Source: JBGSMF01 sp964651475 (lineage in GTDB: Bacteria; Chloroflexota; Anaerolineae; Fen-1058). Taken from it: a stretch of 23,693 bases of DNA. The notes beneath the pieces are model-generated. The model worked only from the letters and a program-made list of their open reading frames with translations. It searched no databases and was not told where the DNA came from. The DNA lies in the NCBI GenBank assembly GCA_964651475.1, contig CAZYXV010000048.1, forward strand, positions 1 through 23,693. Direction: 5' to 3'. Positions 7,170 through 13,678 of the stretch are shown piece after piece. Position numbers and translations under genes: made by a program. Every line of letters begins with the position of its first letter. The first letter of the stretch is position 1.

Positions 7170-7865
7170 ATGCAGCTTGACCCTGTCACCCTGGCGGCGA
7201 TGATTGACCACACGTTGCTCAGGCCCGAAGCCACGGCAGCGCAGGTGGCGCTGCTGTGCGAACAAGCTCGCCAATATCGTTTTGCTTCGGTATGTATCAA
7301 CCCAGCTTACGTCAAATTGTGCGCGCAGTCGCTTCACGGAAGCGATGTCAAGGTATGCACCGTGATTGGCTTTCCGTTGGGCGCAACATTGCCCCAGGTC
7401 AAGGGCGATGAAACGCAGCAGGTGCTGGGCGAAGGGGCGGCTGAGGTTGATATGGTGATTAACGTCGGCGCGCTTAAAAATGGAGACGACGCTTTGGTCC
7501 TGAGCGATATGGGCGCGGTCGTGCGCGCGGCGCGCGAGGCTGGCGCGCTCGTCAAGGTCATTATCGAAACGGCCTTGTTGACGAACGAGGAAAAGGTCAG
7601 AGCGTGCCAGTTAGCTCAACAGGCCGGCGCCGATTTCGTCAAAACGTCCACCGGCTTTGGGCCGGGCGGGGCCACGCCGGCGGACGTGGCCTTGATACGC
7701 CGGGTGGTTGGACCGAGTATGGGAGTCAAAGCTTCGGGCGGAGTCAAAACCTTGCAAGATGTTCAAAAGATGGTCGAGGCCGGCGCAACGCGCATCGGCG
7801 CCAGCGCTTCGGTCAAAATTATGCAAGAAATGGCTGCCGCGCGTCTCAATGTAGACTATGGATAA
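7170..7865 (+). CDS. deoC: Deoxyribose-phosphate aldolase
   Basis: The 231-aa protein is a complete class I aldolase of the TIM-barrel DeoC family. It reversibly cleaves 2-deoxyribose 5-phosphate to glyceraldehyde 3-phosphate and acetaldehyde in deoxynucleoside breakdown. Schiff-base Lys158 lies in FVKTSTGFG, the second active-site lysine Lys187 in VKASGGVKT, and Asp94 in EVDMVINVG. The length matches the roughly 220-aa bacterial form. The ATG at 7170 follows the lepB stop by 3 bp with no clear Shine-Dalgarno, so translation may be coupled. Its stop overlaps the start of the Clp gene by 8 nt. No other deoxynucleoside genes are nearby, so the operon is functionally mixed. Confidence 0.95.
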   Translation: MQLDPVTLAAMIDHTLLRPEATAAQVALLCEQARQYRFASVCINPAYVKLCAQSLHGSDVKVCTVIGFPLGATLPQVKGDETQQVLGEGAAEVDMVINVGALKNGDDALVLSDMGAVVRAAREAGALVKVIIETALLTNEEKVRACQLAQQAGADFVKTSTGFGPGGATPADVALIRRVVGPSMGVKASGGVKTLQDVQKMVEAGATRIGASASVKIMQEMAAARLNVDYG

Positions 7866-10185
7866 ACATCGTTCAGGTACGAAAGGCAGGCCCACCTTGT
7901 TGGAAAATCTGTCTCCCAATGCGCAAGCTTGCTTTGACGAAGCCAAGAGCCAGGCGCGGCGGCTGAAAAGTGCTCACCTGGATACACCCCACTTGCTGCT
8001 GGGAATGTTGTCTTGCCAGGCGACGTTGGTCAACAAGATTCTACAGACGCACAACATTCGGGTAGATGCTTTTACACAGGCCGTGGAAGACATGGCCGAA
8101 AAGGGGCAAGAATCCAGCCCAACTCGCCTGATTGTATCCGACGGCGTCAAAGCCGCCCTGCGCCGTAGCCAGGATATGGCTACCGGCGGCATGGTGACGC
8201 CCGCCTTCTTGTTGGCCGCCACCATCGAGTCAGACGCCAAGTTGGTTGACGTGTTGAAAAATCTGGGCACCGACCCGGCCAAAATCATAGAAGATATCAA
8301 ACAGGCGGGACTGGCCGAAACTCCGCCGGCAGACAGCGGGCAAGCCGCGCCGGCTTCCGAGGCTGCCGCGCCGCGCAAGACGCCGCTCTTGGAAAAGTAC
8401 GGGCGCGACTTGACGCAGTTGGCGCGCGACGGCAACCTGCCGCCCATTATCGGGCGTGCGCGAGAGACGTTGGGCGTGATGGAGATTTTGTGCCGCCAGA
8501 CCAAGCGCAATCCAATCCTGGTGGGCGAGCCGGGCGTGGGCAAGACGGCATTGGTGGAAGGTTTGGCGCAAAAGATCGTCGGAGGCGATGTGCCGGCGCG
8601 GCTGCAAGACAAGCGCCTCGTCGAACTCAGCCTGACGGCCATGACCGCCGGCGCCGGACGGGTAGGTGAATTTGAGCAGCGCATGGAAGCTGTGATTGGC
8701 GAGACGCGCCGCGCCGGAAACATTATTTTGTTCATTGACGAGGTGCACGCCTTGCTGGGGGCGGGCGGCATCCCGGGCGTGCAAGACGCGGCGACGATCC
8801 TCAAGCCGGCGCTGGCGCGCGGTGAAATTACGTGCATCGGCGCGACGACGACGCACGATTACCGCAAATATATCGAGCCGGATGGGGCGCTCGCGCGCCG
8901 CTTCCAGCCGGTGCGCGTCGAAGAGCCGCAGTCAGAAGTCACCATGCAAATTCTAACTGTCCTGCGCCCCAGGCTCGAAGCCCACTTTGGCATCACGATC
9001 CCCGAAGCGTTGATGAGCGACGTGTACGACCTGGCCAAGCTGTATCTTAAAAATCGTTACTTTCCAGACAAAGCTGTGGACTTGCTCGAACGCGCCGGTT
9101 CGCGTACACTGTTGGTAGATCACGCCGGCGCGACGATGACGCGCGACAATATCCTTTCGGTGCTGTCTGATGTTACCGGCATCCCCTTGGAGCGCCTGGA
9201 AACCGACGAGATGGAGCGTTTTCTCCAGATGGAAGAGATTCTGGCCCAGCGCGTGATGGGCCAGGCTCAAGCCGTCGAAGCCGTGTCTCGATTGGTGCGC
9301 CTGACCAAGCGCCGCCTGGACGTCAACCCTAACCGGCCCGACGGCGTGTTCTTGTTTGCCGGCCCGGTGGGCGTGGGCAAGACGGAACTGGCGCGCGCGC
9401 TGGCCGAGTTTCTGTTTGGCGACGAAGAGCGATTGATCCGGTTGGACATGAGCGAGTATACCGAGCCGCATTCCATCAGCCGCCTTATTGGCAGCCCGCC
9501 GGGTTACATCGGTTACGACGAGGAAGGGCAACTCACCAGCAAGATTATGAGCCGGCCGTTTTCCGTGGTCTTGCTGGACGAACTTGACAAAGCGCACCCA
9601 AATGTTTTAAACTTGTTCTTGCAGGTATTTGACGACGGGCGTTTGACCGACTCGCATGGCCGGACGGTATTGTTTTCTGACGCGACGATTATCATGACGG
9701 CCAGCCTGGATAGCGCGCTGTGGCGTGAGGGCGGGCAGCGGCGCGTTGGCTTTGTCACCGACAAGCGCGAACCTGAAAAACAGGCGATTGACCAGGATAC
9801 CATCATGGCCGAGTTGCGCAAACGGTTTTCCGACGATTTCCTGGCGCGGGTGGACGAGGTGGCGATCTTTAACCCGCTGGATAATGACACGACGCGGCGC
9901 ATCGCCAGGATCAAGCTGGATAAAATCGTGCGCGAGCGATTTGCGCGCCAGAACGTAGAGATCGTGTTTGACAACAGCGTGGCCGAGTACGTCGCCGCCC
10001 ACGGGTGCGATGTGCGGCAGGGCGCTCGCCACCTCGAGCGATTCGTCCAGCGCGAGGTGCTCGAACCGTTGGCCGAACAGACTTTTTACCCAGAGTGGGC
10101 GGCCGTCAAGAACATCCGGGTTGAGGTGACCGAAGGCCAGGTGCAGTTTCGCCGCGTCGAACAAACAGGGAACCAGGAAGCGTAG
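7858..10185 (+). CDS. Clp/Hsp100 AAA+ ATPase, ClpC/ClpA-like without a middle domain
   Basis: The 775-aa protein has a Clp N-domain (about 15-150), a low-complexity linker (150-175) and two AAA+ modules. Module 1 has Walker A GEPGVGKT (223-230), Walker B ILFIDE and arginines 347-348. Module 2 has Walker A GPVGVGKT (502-509), Walker B VLLDE, pore loop GYIGY (549-553) and sensor-2 Arg724. VGF at 630-632 occupies the place of the ClpP-binding tripeptide, so it probably unfolds substrates for ClpP. The coiled middle domain of ClpC or ClpB is absent between the modules. The module 1 pore loop reads GRVGEF instead of KYRGEF, and module 2 sensor-1 Asn is lost (IIMTASLDS). The ATG at 7858 overlaps deoC without a good ribosome site; a start a few codons downstream is possible. 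No clpP is in the window. Confidence 0.87.
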   Translation: MDKHRSGTKGRPTLLENLSPNAQACFDEAKSQARRLKSAHLDTPHLLLGMLSCQATLVNKILQTHNIRVDAFTQAVEDMAEKGQESSPTRLIVSDGVKAALRRSQDMATGGMVTPAFLLAATIESDAKLVDVLKNLGTDPAKIIEDIKQAGLAETPPADSGQAAPASEAAAPRKTPLLEKYGRDLTQLARDGNLPPIIGRARETLGVMEILCRQTKRNPILVGEPGVGKTALVEGLAQKIVGGDVPARLQDKRLVELSLTAMTAGAGRVGEFEQRMEAVIGETRRAGNIILFIDEVHALLGAGGIPGVQDAATILKPALARGEITCIGATTTHDYRKYIEPDGALARRFQPVRVEEPQSEVTMQILTVLRPRLEAHFGITIPEALMSDVYDLAKLYLKNRYFPDKAVDLLERAGSRTLLVDHAGATMTRDNILSVLSDVTGIPLERLETDEMERFLQMEEILAQRVMGQAQAVEAVSRLVRLTKRRLDVNPNRPDGVFLFAGPVGVGKTELARALAEFLFGDEERLIRLDMSEYTEPHSISRLIGSPPGYIGYDEEGQLTSKIMSRPFSVVLLDELDKAHPNVLNLFLQVFDDGRLTDSHGRTVLFSDATIIMTASLDSALWREGGQRRVGFVTDKREPEKQAIDQDTIMAELRKRFSDDFLARVDEVAIFNPLDNDTTRRIARIKLDKIVRERFARQNVEIVFDNSVAEYVAAHGCDVRQGARHLERFVQREVLEPLAEQTFYPEWAAVKNIRVEVTEGQVQFRRVEQTGNQEA

Positions 10186-10223
10186 CCGCCGTTGAGAGCG
10201 TTGCCGGAAAAGCAAGGTGGAGC

Positions 10224-10252
10224 TTGCCGGCTGGGATGGGATAAGATACAAT
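10224..10252 (+). promoter_or_regulatory. Probable promoter of the YbjN-like gene
   Basis: TTGCCG (10224-10229) and TACAAT (10247-10252) are separated by 17 bp. Transcription would start near 10259, only about 10 nt before the ATG, so the message would begin almost at the ribosome site AAAGGAGA. The -35 box matches only four of six consensus positions, and read-through from the Clp operon is also possible because no terminator hairpin with a T-run is seen between 10186 and 10223. Confidence 0.45.
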
Positions 10253-10268
10253 ATACGAAAGGAGACTT

Positions 10269-10739
10269 ATGCCAATTGCACCTGAAACCATTGACGGGTT
10301 CTTTCAGCAGTACGGCTGGACATTCCAGCGCGATTCAGAAGATGTGTGGAACACCGGCTGGCGCGGCGACGCTTCGTCATTTCGCATGTTTGTCAAACTG
10401 ACCGACAACTGGATCTATTTTACGATTTCGCCGTTTGTCGTCGCGCCTAAAAAACCCGAGTGCAAAGACAAGCTATATTTTTCTTTGCTGCGGCTTAACC
10501 GCGACGTTAATATGGCCAAGTTTTGCCTGGATGGCGACGGCGACGTTGTGTTGACGGTAGAATTGCCTTGCGGCTCTCTGGATTACGAAGAATTTTCGGA
10601 TGCCATTGGCGCGTTGTGCTATTACGCCGACGACACGTATGTCGAGTTGCTCAACCTGGCCACCAATCCCAGCGCCGCCTCGCGCTACGATGCCAAAGAG
10701 GCTAAATCGCAAGACGATCTCGATTGGGGGCAGAGCTGA
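10269..10739 (+). CDS. YbjN-like domain protein
   Basis: The 156-aa acidic protein shows the alternating pattern of YbjN-type proteins, which share a type III secretion chaperone-like alpha/beta fold. Recognisable pieces are an N-terminal helix (PETIDGFFQQYGWTF), a beta meander (FRMFVKLTDNWIYFTISPFV), the segment LNRDVNMAKFCLDGDGDVVL and ELPCGSLDYEEFSDAIGAL near residues 98-117. The family has no established enzymatic role; chaperone or regulatory functions are suspected. There is no signal peptide or membrane segment. A clear GGAG lies upstream of the ATG. The stop overlaps the next start as TGATG, indicating translational coupling with the following gene. Confidence 0.72.
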   Translation: MPIAPETIDGFFQQYGWTFQRDSEDVWNTGWRGDASSFRMFVKLTDNWIYFTISPFVVAPKKPECKDKLYFSLLRLNRDVNMAKFCLDGDGDVVLTVELPCGSLDYEEFSDAIGALCYYADDTYVELLNLATNPSAASRYDAKEAKSQDDLDWGQS

Positions 10740-11284
10740 TGGGCAGGCCGGAACCGATCAGGCGCAAGATCATCCCGGTAGATTTTTTCAGTCACGGCCA
10801 TCGTGTTTCGACCCAAATCAACGTATATGGCTGGCCGCTTTCAGCACAGTTGAATGATCGCCGGGCGGCGTGGTTTGACCTGGAAATCGCCTACATCTCG
10901 CGCATCGAGCACCTGGGCGAAATCATCTCGGACTTTCCAGTGTCCATTCTCCGCAAGACCGAGGTTTCGTTTGCGCTGCTGGCCAGCCAGATCGAGGGGG
11001 TGCTTAAAAAAACACCCACCTCTGGGTTCACCCGCTACTTGCACAGAGCCTTGGTGGCGGTCCCGTCGTTTGAAATCGTGGGCAAGCTCGAGGCTATCGG
11101 CAAACTCGATTTGCATACCTTGTTGGCAGCCAGCGCCGAGCGTTTTTTCCCAATCCACAAGCCAACCATTACCTTGTCTACCGATCCGAGCGTGTTATTG
11201 ACGGGCGAATTGGCGTTGGTCAATATGGACAAGGTCGAGTTCCTTTGCGCGGAAGATAGGGGGGAGCCGGTTATAGAAAGCTGA
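10739..11284 (+). CDS. Unknown 181-aa protein with an internal duplication
   Basis: The start ATG at 10739 overlaps the stop of the YbjN-like gene (TGATG); an in-frame TTG upstream is less likely. The protein appears to be two copies of one small beta-rich unit. Residues about 20-80 (from HRVSTQINVYG, with LSAQLND, WFDLEIAYIS and EVSFALL) line up with about 107-172 (from FEIVGKLEAIG, with LHTLLAA, FFPIHKPTIT and KVEFLCA). The pattern, a G-containing strand then an L..LL helix, a hydrophobic strand and an LVN-type end, resembles small DUF6812-like modules, but I cannot confirm that. No catalytic residues, membrane segments or signal peptide are evident. Its position suggests it works with the YbjN-like protein and perhaps the downstream receiver-ParA protein. 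Confidence 0.7.
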   Translation: MGRPEPIRRKIIPVDFFSHGHRVSTQINVYGWPLSAQLNDRRAAWFDLEIAYISRIEHLGEIISDFPVSILRKTEVSFALLASQIEGVLKKTPTSGFTRYLHRALVAVPSFEIVGKLEAIGKLDLHTLLAASAERFFPIHKPTITLSTDPSVLLTGELALVNMDKVEFLCAEDRGEPVIES

Positions 11285-11332
11285 GGCGGCGGGCTGGCGG
11301 CCCGGTGAGTTGATGGGTGAGAGGAGGGTACT

Positions 11333-12442
11333 ATGCCACGCATCCTTGTGATAGATGACGACCTTGATTTGCTGCAGATGATGCGCCTGATGCTGCAGCG
11401 CGGCGGTCACGAGGTGGCAGTGACGGCTGATAGCGCAGATGGCATTGCCAAAGCCAAGCAACTGCGTCCCGACATGGCTATCGTTGACGTAATGATGCCG
11501 GGGATGAATGGCTACCAGGTGGTGCGCCGCCTGCGTGAAGATCCCATCACAGCAGACATGGCCATCCTGATCCTGACCGCGCGCGTCCAGTCCATAGATC
11601 GCGACGCCGCCATGTCGGCGCAGGCCGATGATTACATGGCCAAGCCGGTCGCGCCGACCGAACTGTTGAACAAGGTCAGCGAATTGCTGAACCGGCGCTC
11701 CCAGCCTGTCATGCCATCCAAGCTGGTCGTCACGGTGTTTAGCTTGCGGGGCGGCTCGGGCGTCACCACGGTCGCCACAAATCTTGGATTGGCCTTTCAA
11801 CAAATTGGCCGCAATACGTGCCTGGTGGATTTGAGCACTCGCTCCGGCCACGTGGCGACCCAACTTCGCCTGCAGGCCAAGACGAGTTGGATGGACTTGC
11901 TGCCGCAAATGAACACTCTCAGCTCGGACACGGTGGTGAAAGCGCTGCTCAGGCATAACACGGGAGTGCACGTGCTGGCCTCGCCCTTCTTGCCTCCCGT
12001 GCAGCCGGTAGAAAGCGAGGCGCTATCCAAGCTGATCGCCCTGCTCAAAGTGCCTTTTGACGTCATTGTCATGGATAGTTCGGGGGCGCTCGACGTCGTC
12101 GCCCACGCGGCGCTGAGTTCGTCTGACGATGCGTTGATTTTGATGACGCCCGAAGTCGCCTCGCTTCAGAGCACAGTGGCGTTGATGCGCATGTTCCCCT
12201 TCCTCAACTTGCGCGACGAAAAGGTCGTTCTGGCCGTCAACCAGGTCACTCCACGCGCCGGCCTGTCTGTTGCGGCGATTGAAAAGGCGCTGAATCGCCA
12301 GATCAAGGTTACCATTCCCTACGACGAGGCGCAGGCTGTGGCGCTGGGGCAGGGCACGCCGCTGATGCAGTCCAACCCAGAAGCTTCTTTGCCAGCGGCG
12401 GTCAAGCAGGCTATTCAGGTGTTGGCGCAGTTGCACGCCTGA
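11333..12442 (+). CDS. Receiver domain fused to a ParA/MinD-like ATPase (CpaE/TadZ-like)
   Basis: The 369-aa protein has an intact receiver (1-120): acidic residues 8-10 (VIDDD), phospho-acceptor Asp52 (IVDVMMPGMNG), Thr82 and Lys104 (YMAKPV). A ParA-type domain follows (about 130-365) with a modified Walker A, RGGSGVTT (139-146), lacking the usual lysine before Thr, then CLVDLS and DVIVMDSSG strands. CpaE/TadZ proteins have this layout and often a degenerate P-loop; they localise Tad/Flp pilus machinery at the pole. No other tad genes are present, so the target is unknown and it may instead be a phospho-regulated positioning or regulatory protein. The ATG at 11333 has GGAGGG (11323-11328) upstream. 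The gap of 48 bp from the previous gene shows no terminator, so co-transcription is likely. Confidence 0.82.
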   Translation: MPRILVIDDDLDLLQMMRLMLQRGGHEVAVTADSADGIAKAKQLRPDMAIVDVMMPGMNGYQVVRRLREDPITADMAILILTARVQSIDRDAAMSAQADDYMAKPVAPTELLNKVSELLNRRSQPVMPSKLVVTVFSLRGGSGVTTVATNLGLAFQQIGRNTCLVDLSTRSGHVATQLRLQAKTSWMDLLPQMNTLSSDTVVKALLRHNTGVHVLASPFLPPVQPVESEALSKLIALLKVPFDVIVMDSSGALDVVAHAALSSSDDALILMTPEVASLQSTVALMRMFPFLNLRDEKVVLAVNQVTPRAGLSVAAIEKALNRQIKVTIPYDEAQAVALGQGTPLMQSNPEASLPAAVKQAIQVLAQLHA

Positions 12443-12482
12443 AACGCCCGGCGTTTCAACACGGCCAGAGGGGTGCTTTTAC

Positions 12483-12510
12483 TTGACCGATTGCTCGTTT
12501 GTGGTACAAT
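12483..12510 (+). promoter_or_regulatory. Promoter of tRNA-Glu
   Basis: TTGACC (12483-12488) and TACAAT (12505-12510) are 16 bp apart, with TGG directly before the -10 forming an extended -10 element. Transcription would begin a few bases before the tRNA 5' end at 12520, as is normal for a singly transcribed tRNA gene. Confidence 0.7.
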
Positions 12511-12519
12511 AACGCCCGC

Positions 12520-12595
12520 GCCCCCATCGTCTAGGGGACCAGGACGCGGCCCTTTCAAGGCCAAAACGCCAGTTCGAATCTGGCTGGGGGCACCA
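12520..12595 (+). tRNA. tRNA-Glu (anticodon UUC), CCA encoded
   Basis: The 76-nt sequence folds as a cloverleaf: acceptor stem GCCCCCA (12520-12526) with TGGGGGC (12585-12591), D stem GTC/GAC (12529-12531 with 12543-12545), anticodon loop CTTTCAA (12552-12558) with anticodon TTC at 12554-12556, T stem GCCAG/CTGGC around TTCGAAT (12573-12579), and an encoded 3' ACCA. It resembles bacterial tRNA-Glu in the D arm (CGTCTAGGGG...AGGAC). The outermost anticodon-stem pair is C12547 with A12563, a mismatch, leaving four good pairs. Confidence 0.96.
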
Positions 12596-12614
12596 GGTTG
12601 AATACGCTGCAAAA

Positions 12615-12647
12615 AAGCGCTCTGGGATGTGAGAGCGCTTGTTTTTT
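12615..12647 (+). terminator. Rho-independent terminator after tRNA-Glu, probably bidirectional
   Basis: AAGCGCTCT (12615-12623) pairs perfectly with AGAGCGCTT (12632-12640) around an 8-nt loop and is followed by G and six T (12642-12647). On the other strand the six A at 12611-12616 provide a T-run for transcripts coming from the alcohol dehydrogenase gene, whose stop codon lies at 12646-12648. One hairpin thus serves both converging units. Confidence 0.88.
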
Positions 12648-13674
12648 AACCCGTCCTCAACACTTTGGCGCCTCGAATTTTTCTCATCTTTAACTCGATC
12701 AGGGCGTGGTTGGCTTCTTCCAGGGCGTATTCTTGAATTTCGGGCTTGAGAGACATTTCGGCGGCCAGCGCCAGAAATTCGCTCACGTCTCTCCGGCCCA
12801 CGTTGGCCACGCTCTTGATCTCTTTTTCCAACCACAGATGGGTGGGATAATCAAGTTGCGCCAGGCACACTTTGTCTGCCTCTTCTTTGCGAATGGCATT
12901 GACGACCAATCGCCCGCCGCGTTCCAGGTTCTCCAGGGCGCGGAGGATGGGTGTCCAGGCTGGCGTCGTGTCTATGATGCTATCCAGTTTTTCAGGCGAG
13001 GCTTGTTCCGTGTCGCCGGCCCACACTGCCCCGAGCTCCCGCGCAAAAGCGCGCTCTTTTTCGCTCCTGGCAAAGACAAACACCGGCGTGTTGGGGTATC
13101 GCTGTTTGGCCATCTTGAGCACCAAATGAGCCGAAGCGCCAAAGCCGGTCAATCCCAGCTTTTGGCCGTCTTGCAGGCCGGTCAGCCTCAAAGACCGGTA
13201 GCCGATCGCGCCAGCGCACAACAGGGGAGCGGCCTCTGAATCAGAAAAGACAGGTGGAATGGGATAGGCGAAATCCTCTCGAATGGTGATATACTGCGCG
13301 TATCCCCCGTGGGCGTCTCGGCCGGTTGCGATAAAATCTTTGCACAGGTTTTCGTCGCCATCCAGGCAGAACTGGCACGCTCCACACGCCGAATAAATCC
13401 ACGCAATGCCAACCCTGTCGCCAACCTTGAACGCGCCTGCCTGGCGGCCCACCTGCTCGACGCGCCCAACCACTTGATGGCCCGGCACGATGGGGAAACG
13501 CGGCGGCGGCGTCCTGCCTTCGATTTCGTCCAGCTCGGTATGGCAAACACCGCAGGCCGAAACCCGGACCAGGACGTCTTTTTCTCCAGGCGACGGTTCG
13601 GGTAGAGTGACCAGCTCGAGTGGGGCGGCGTTCTCTTCAAGGTTGCAGAGCTTGTTTAATATCATTGCTTTCAT
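12646..13674 (-). CDS. Zinc-dependent alcohol dehydrogenase (MDR superfamily, CAD2-like)
   Basis: The 342-aa protein has the GroES-like catalytic domain and a Rossmann NAD(P)-binding domain. Catalytic zinc ligands are Cys41 (CGVCHTE), His66 (PGHQVVG) and Cys153; the structural zinc is held by Cys97, Cys100, Cys103 and Cys111. The Glu usually following the zinc-binding His is Gln (GHQ), which I recall as a feature of the CAD2-type subgroup. The dinucleotide loop is GLTGFGASAH (174-183). It should oxidise or reduce an alcohol/aldehyde pair; the substrate cannot be told. The ATG at 13674 follows the helicase stop by 4 bp, so it is the last gene of a minus-strand operon. A metabolic enzyme here is probably co-transcribed without functional linkage. 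Confidence 0.92.
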   Translation of the reverse strand: MKAMILNKLCNLEENAAPLELVTLPEPSPGEKDVLVRVSACGVCHTELDEIEGRTPPPRFPIVPGHQVVGRVEQVGRQAGAFKVGDRVGIAWIYSACGACQFCLDGDENLCKDFIATGRDAHGGYAQYITIREDFAYPIPPVFSDSEAAPLLCAGAIGYRSLRLTGLQDGQKLGLTGFGASAHLVLKMAKQRYPNTPVFVFARSEKERAFARELGAVWAGDTEQASPEKLDSIIDTTPAWTPILRALENLERGGRLVVNAIRKEEADKVCLAQLDYPTHLWLEKEIKSVANVGRRDVSEFLALAAEMSLKPEIQEYALEEANHALIELKMRKIRGAKVLRTG

Positions 13675-13678
13675 CTGA

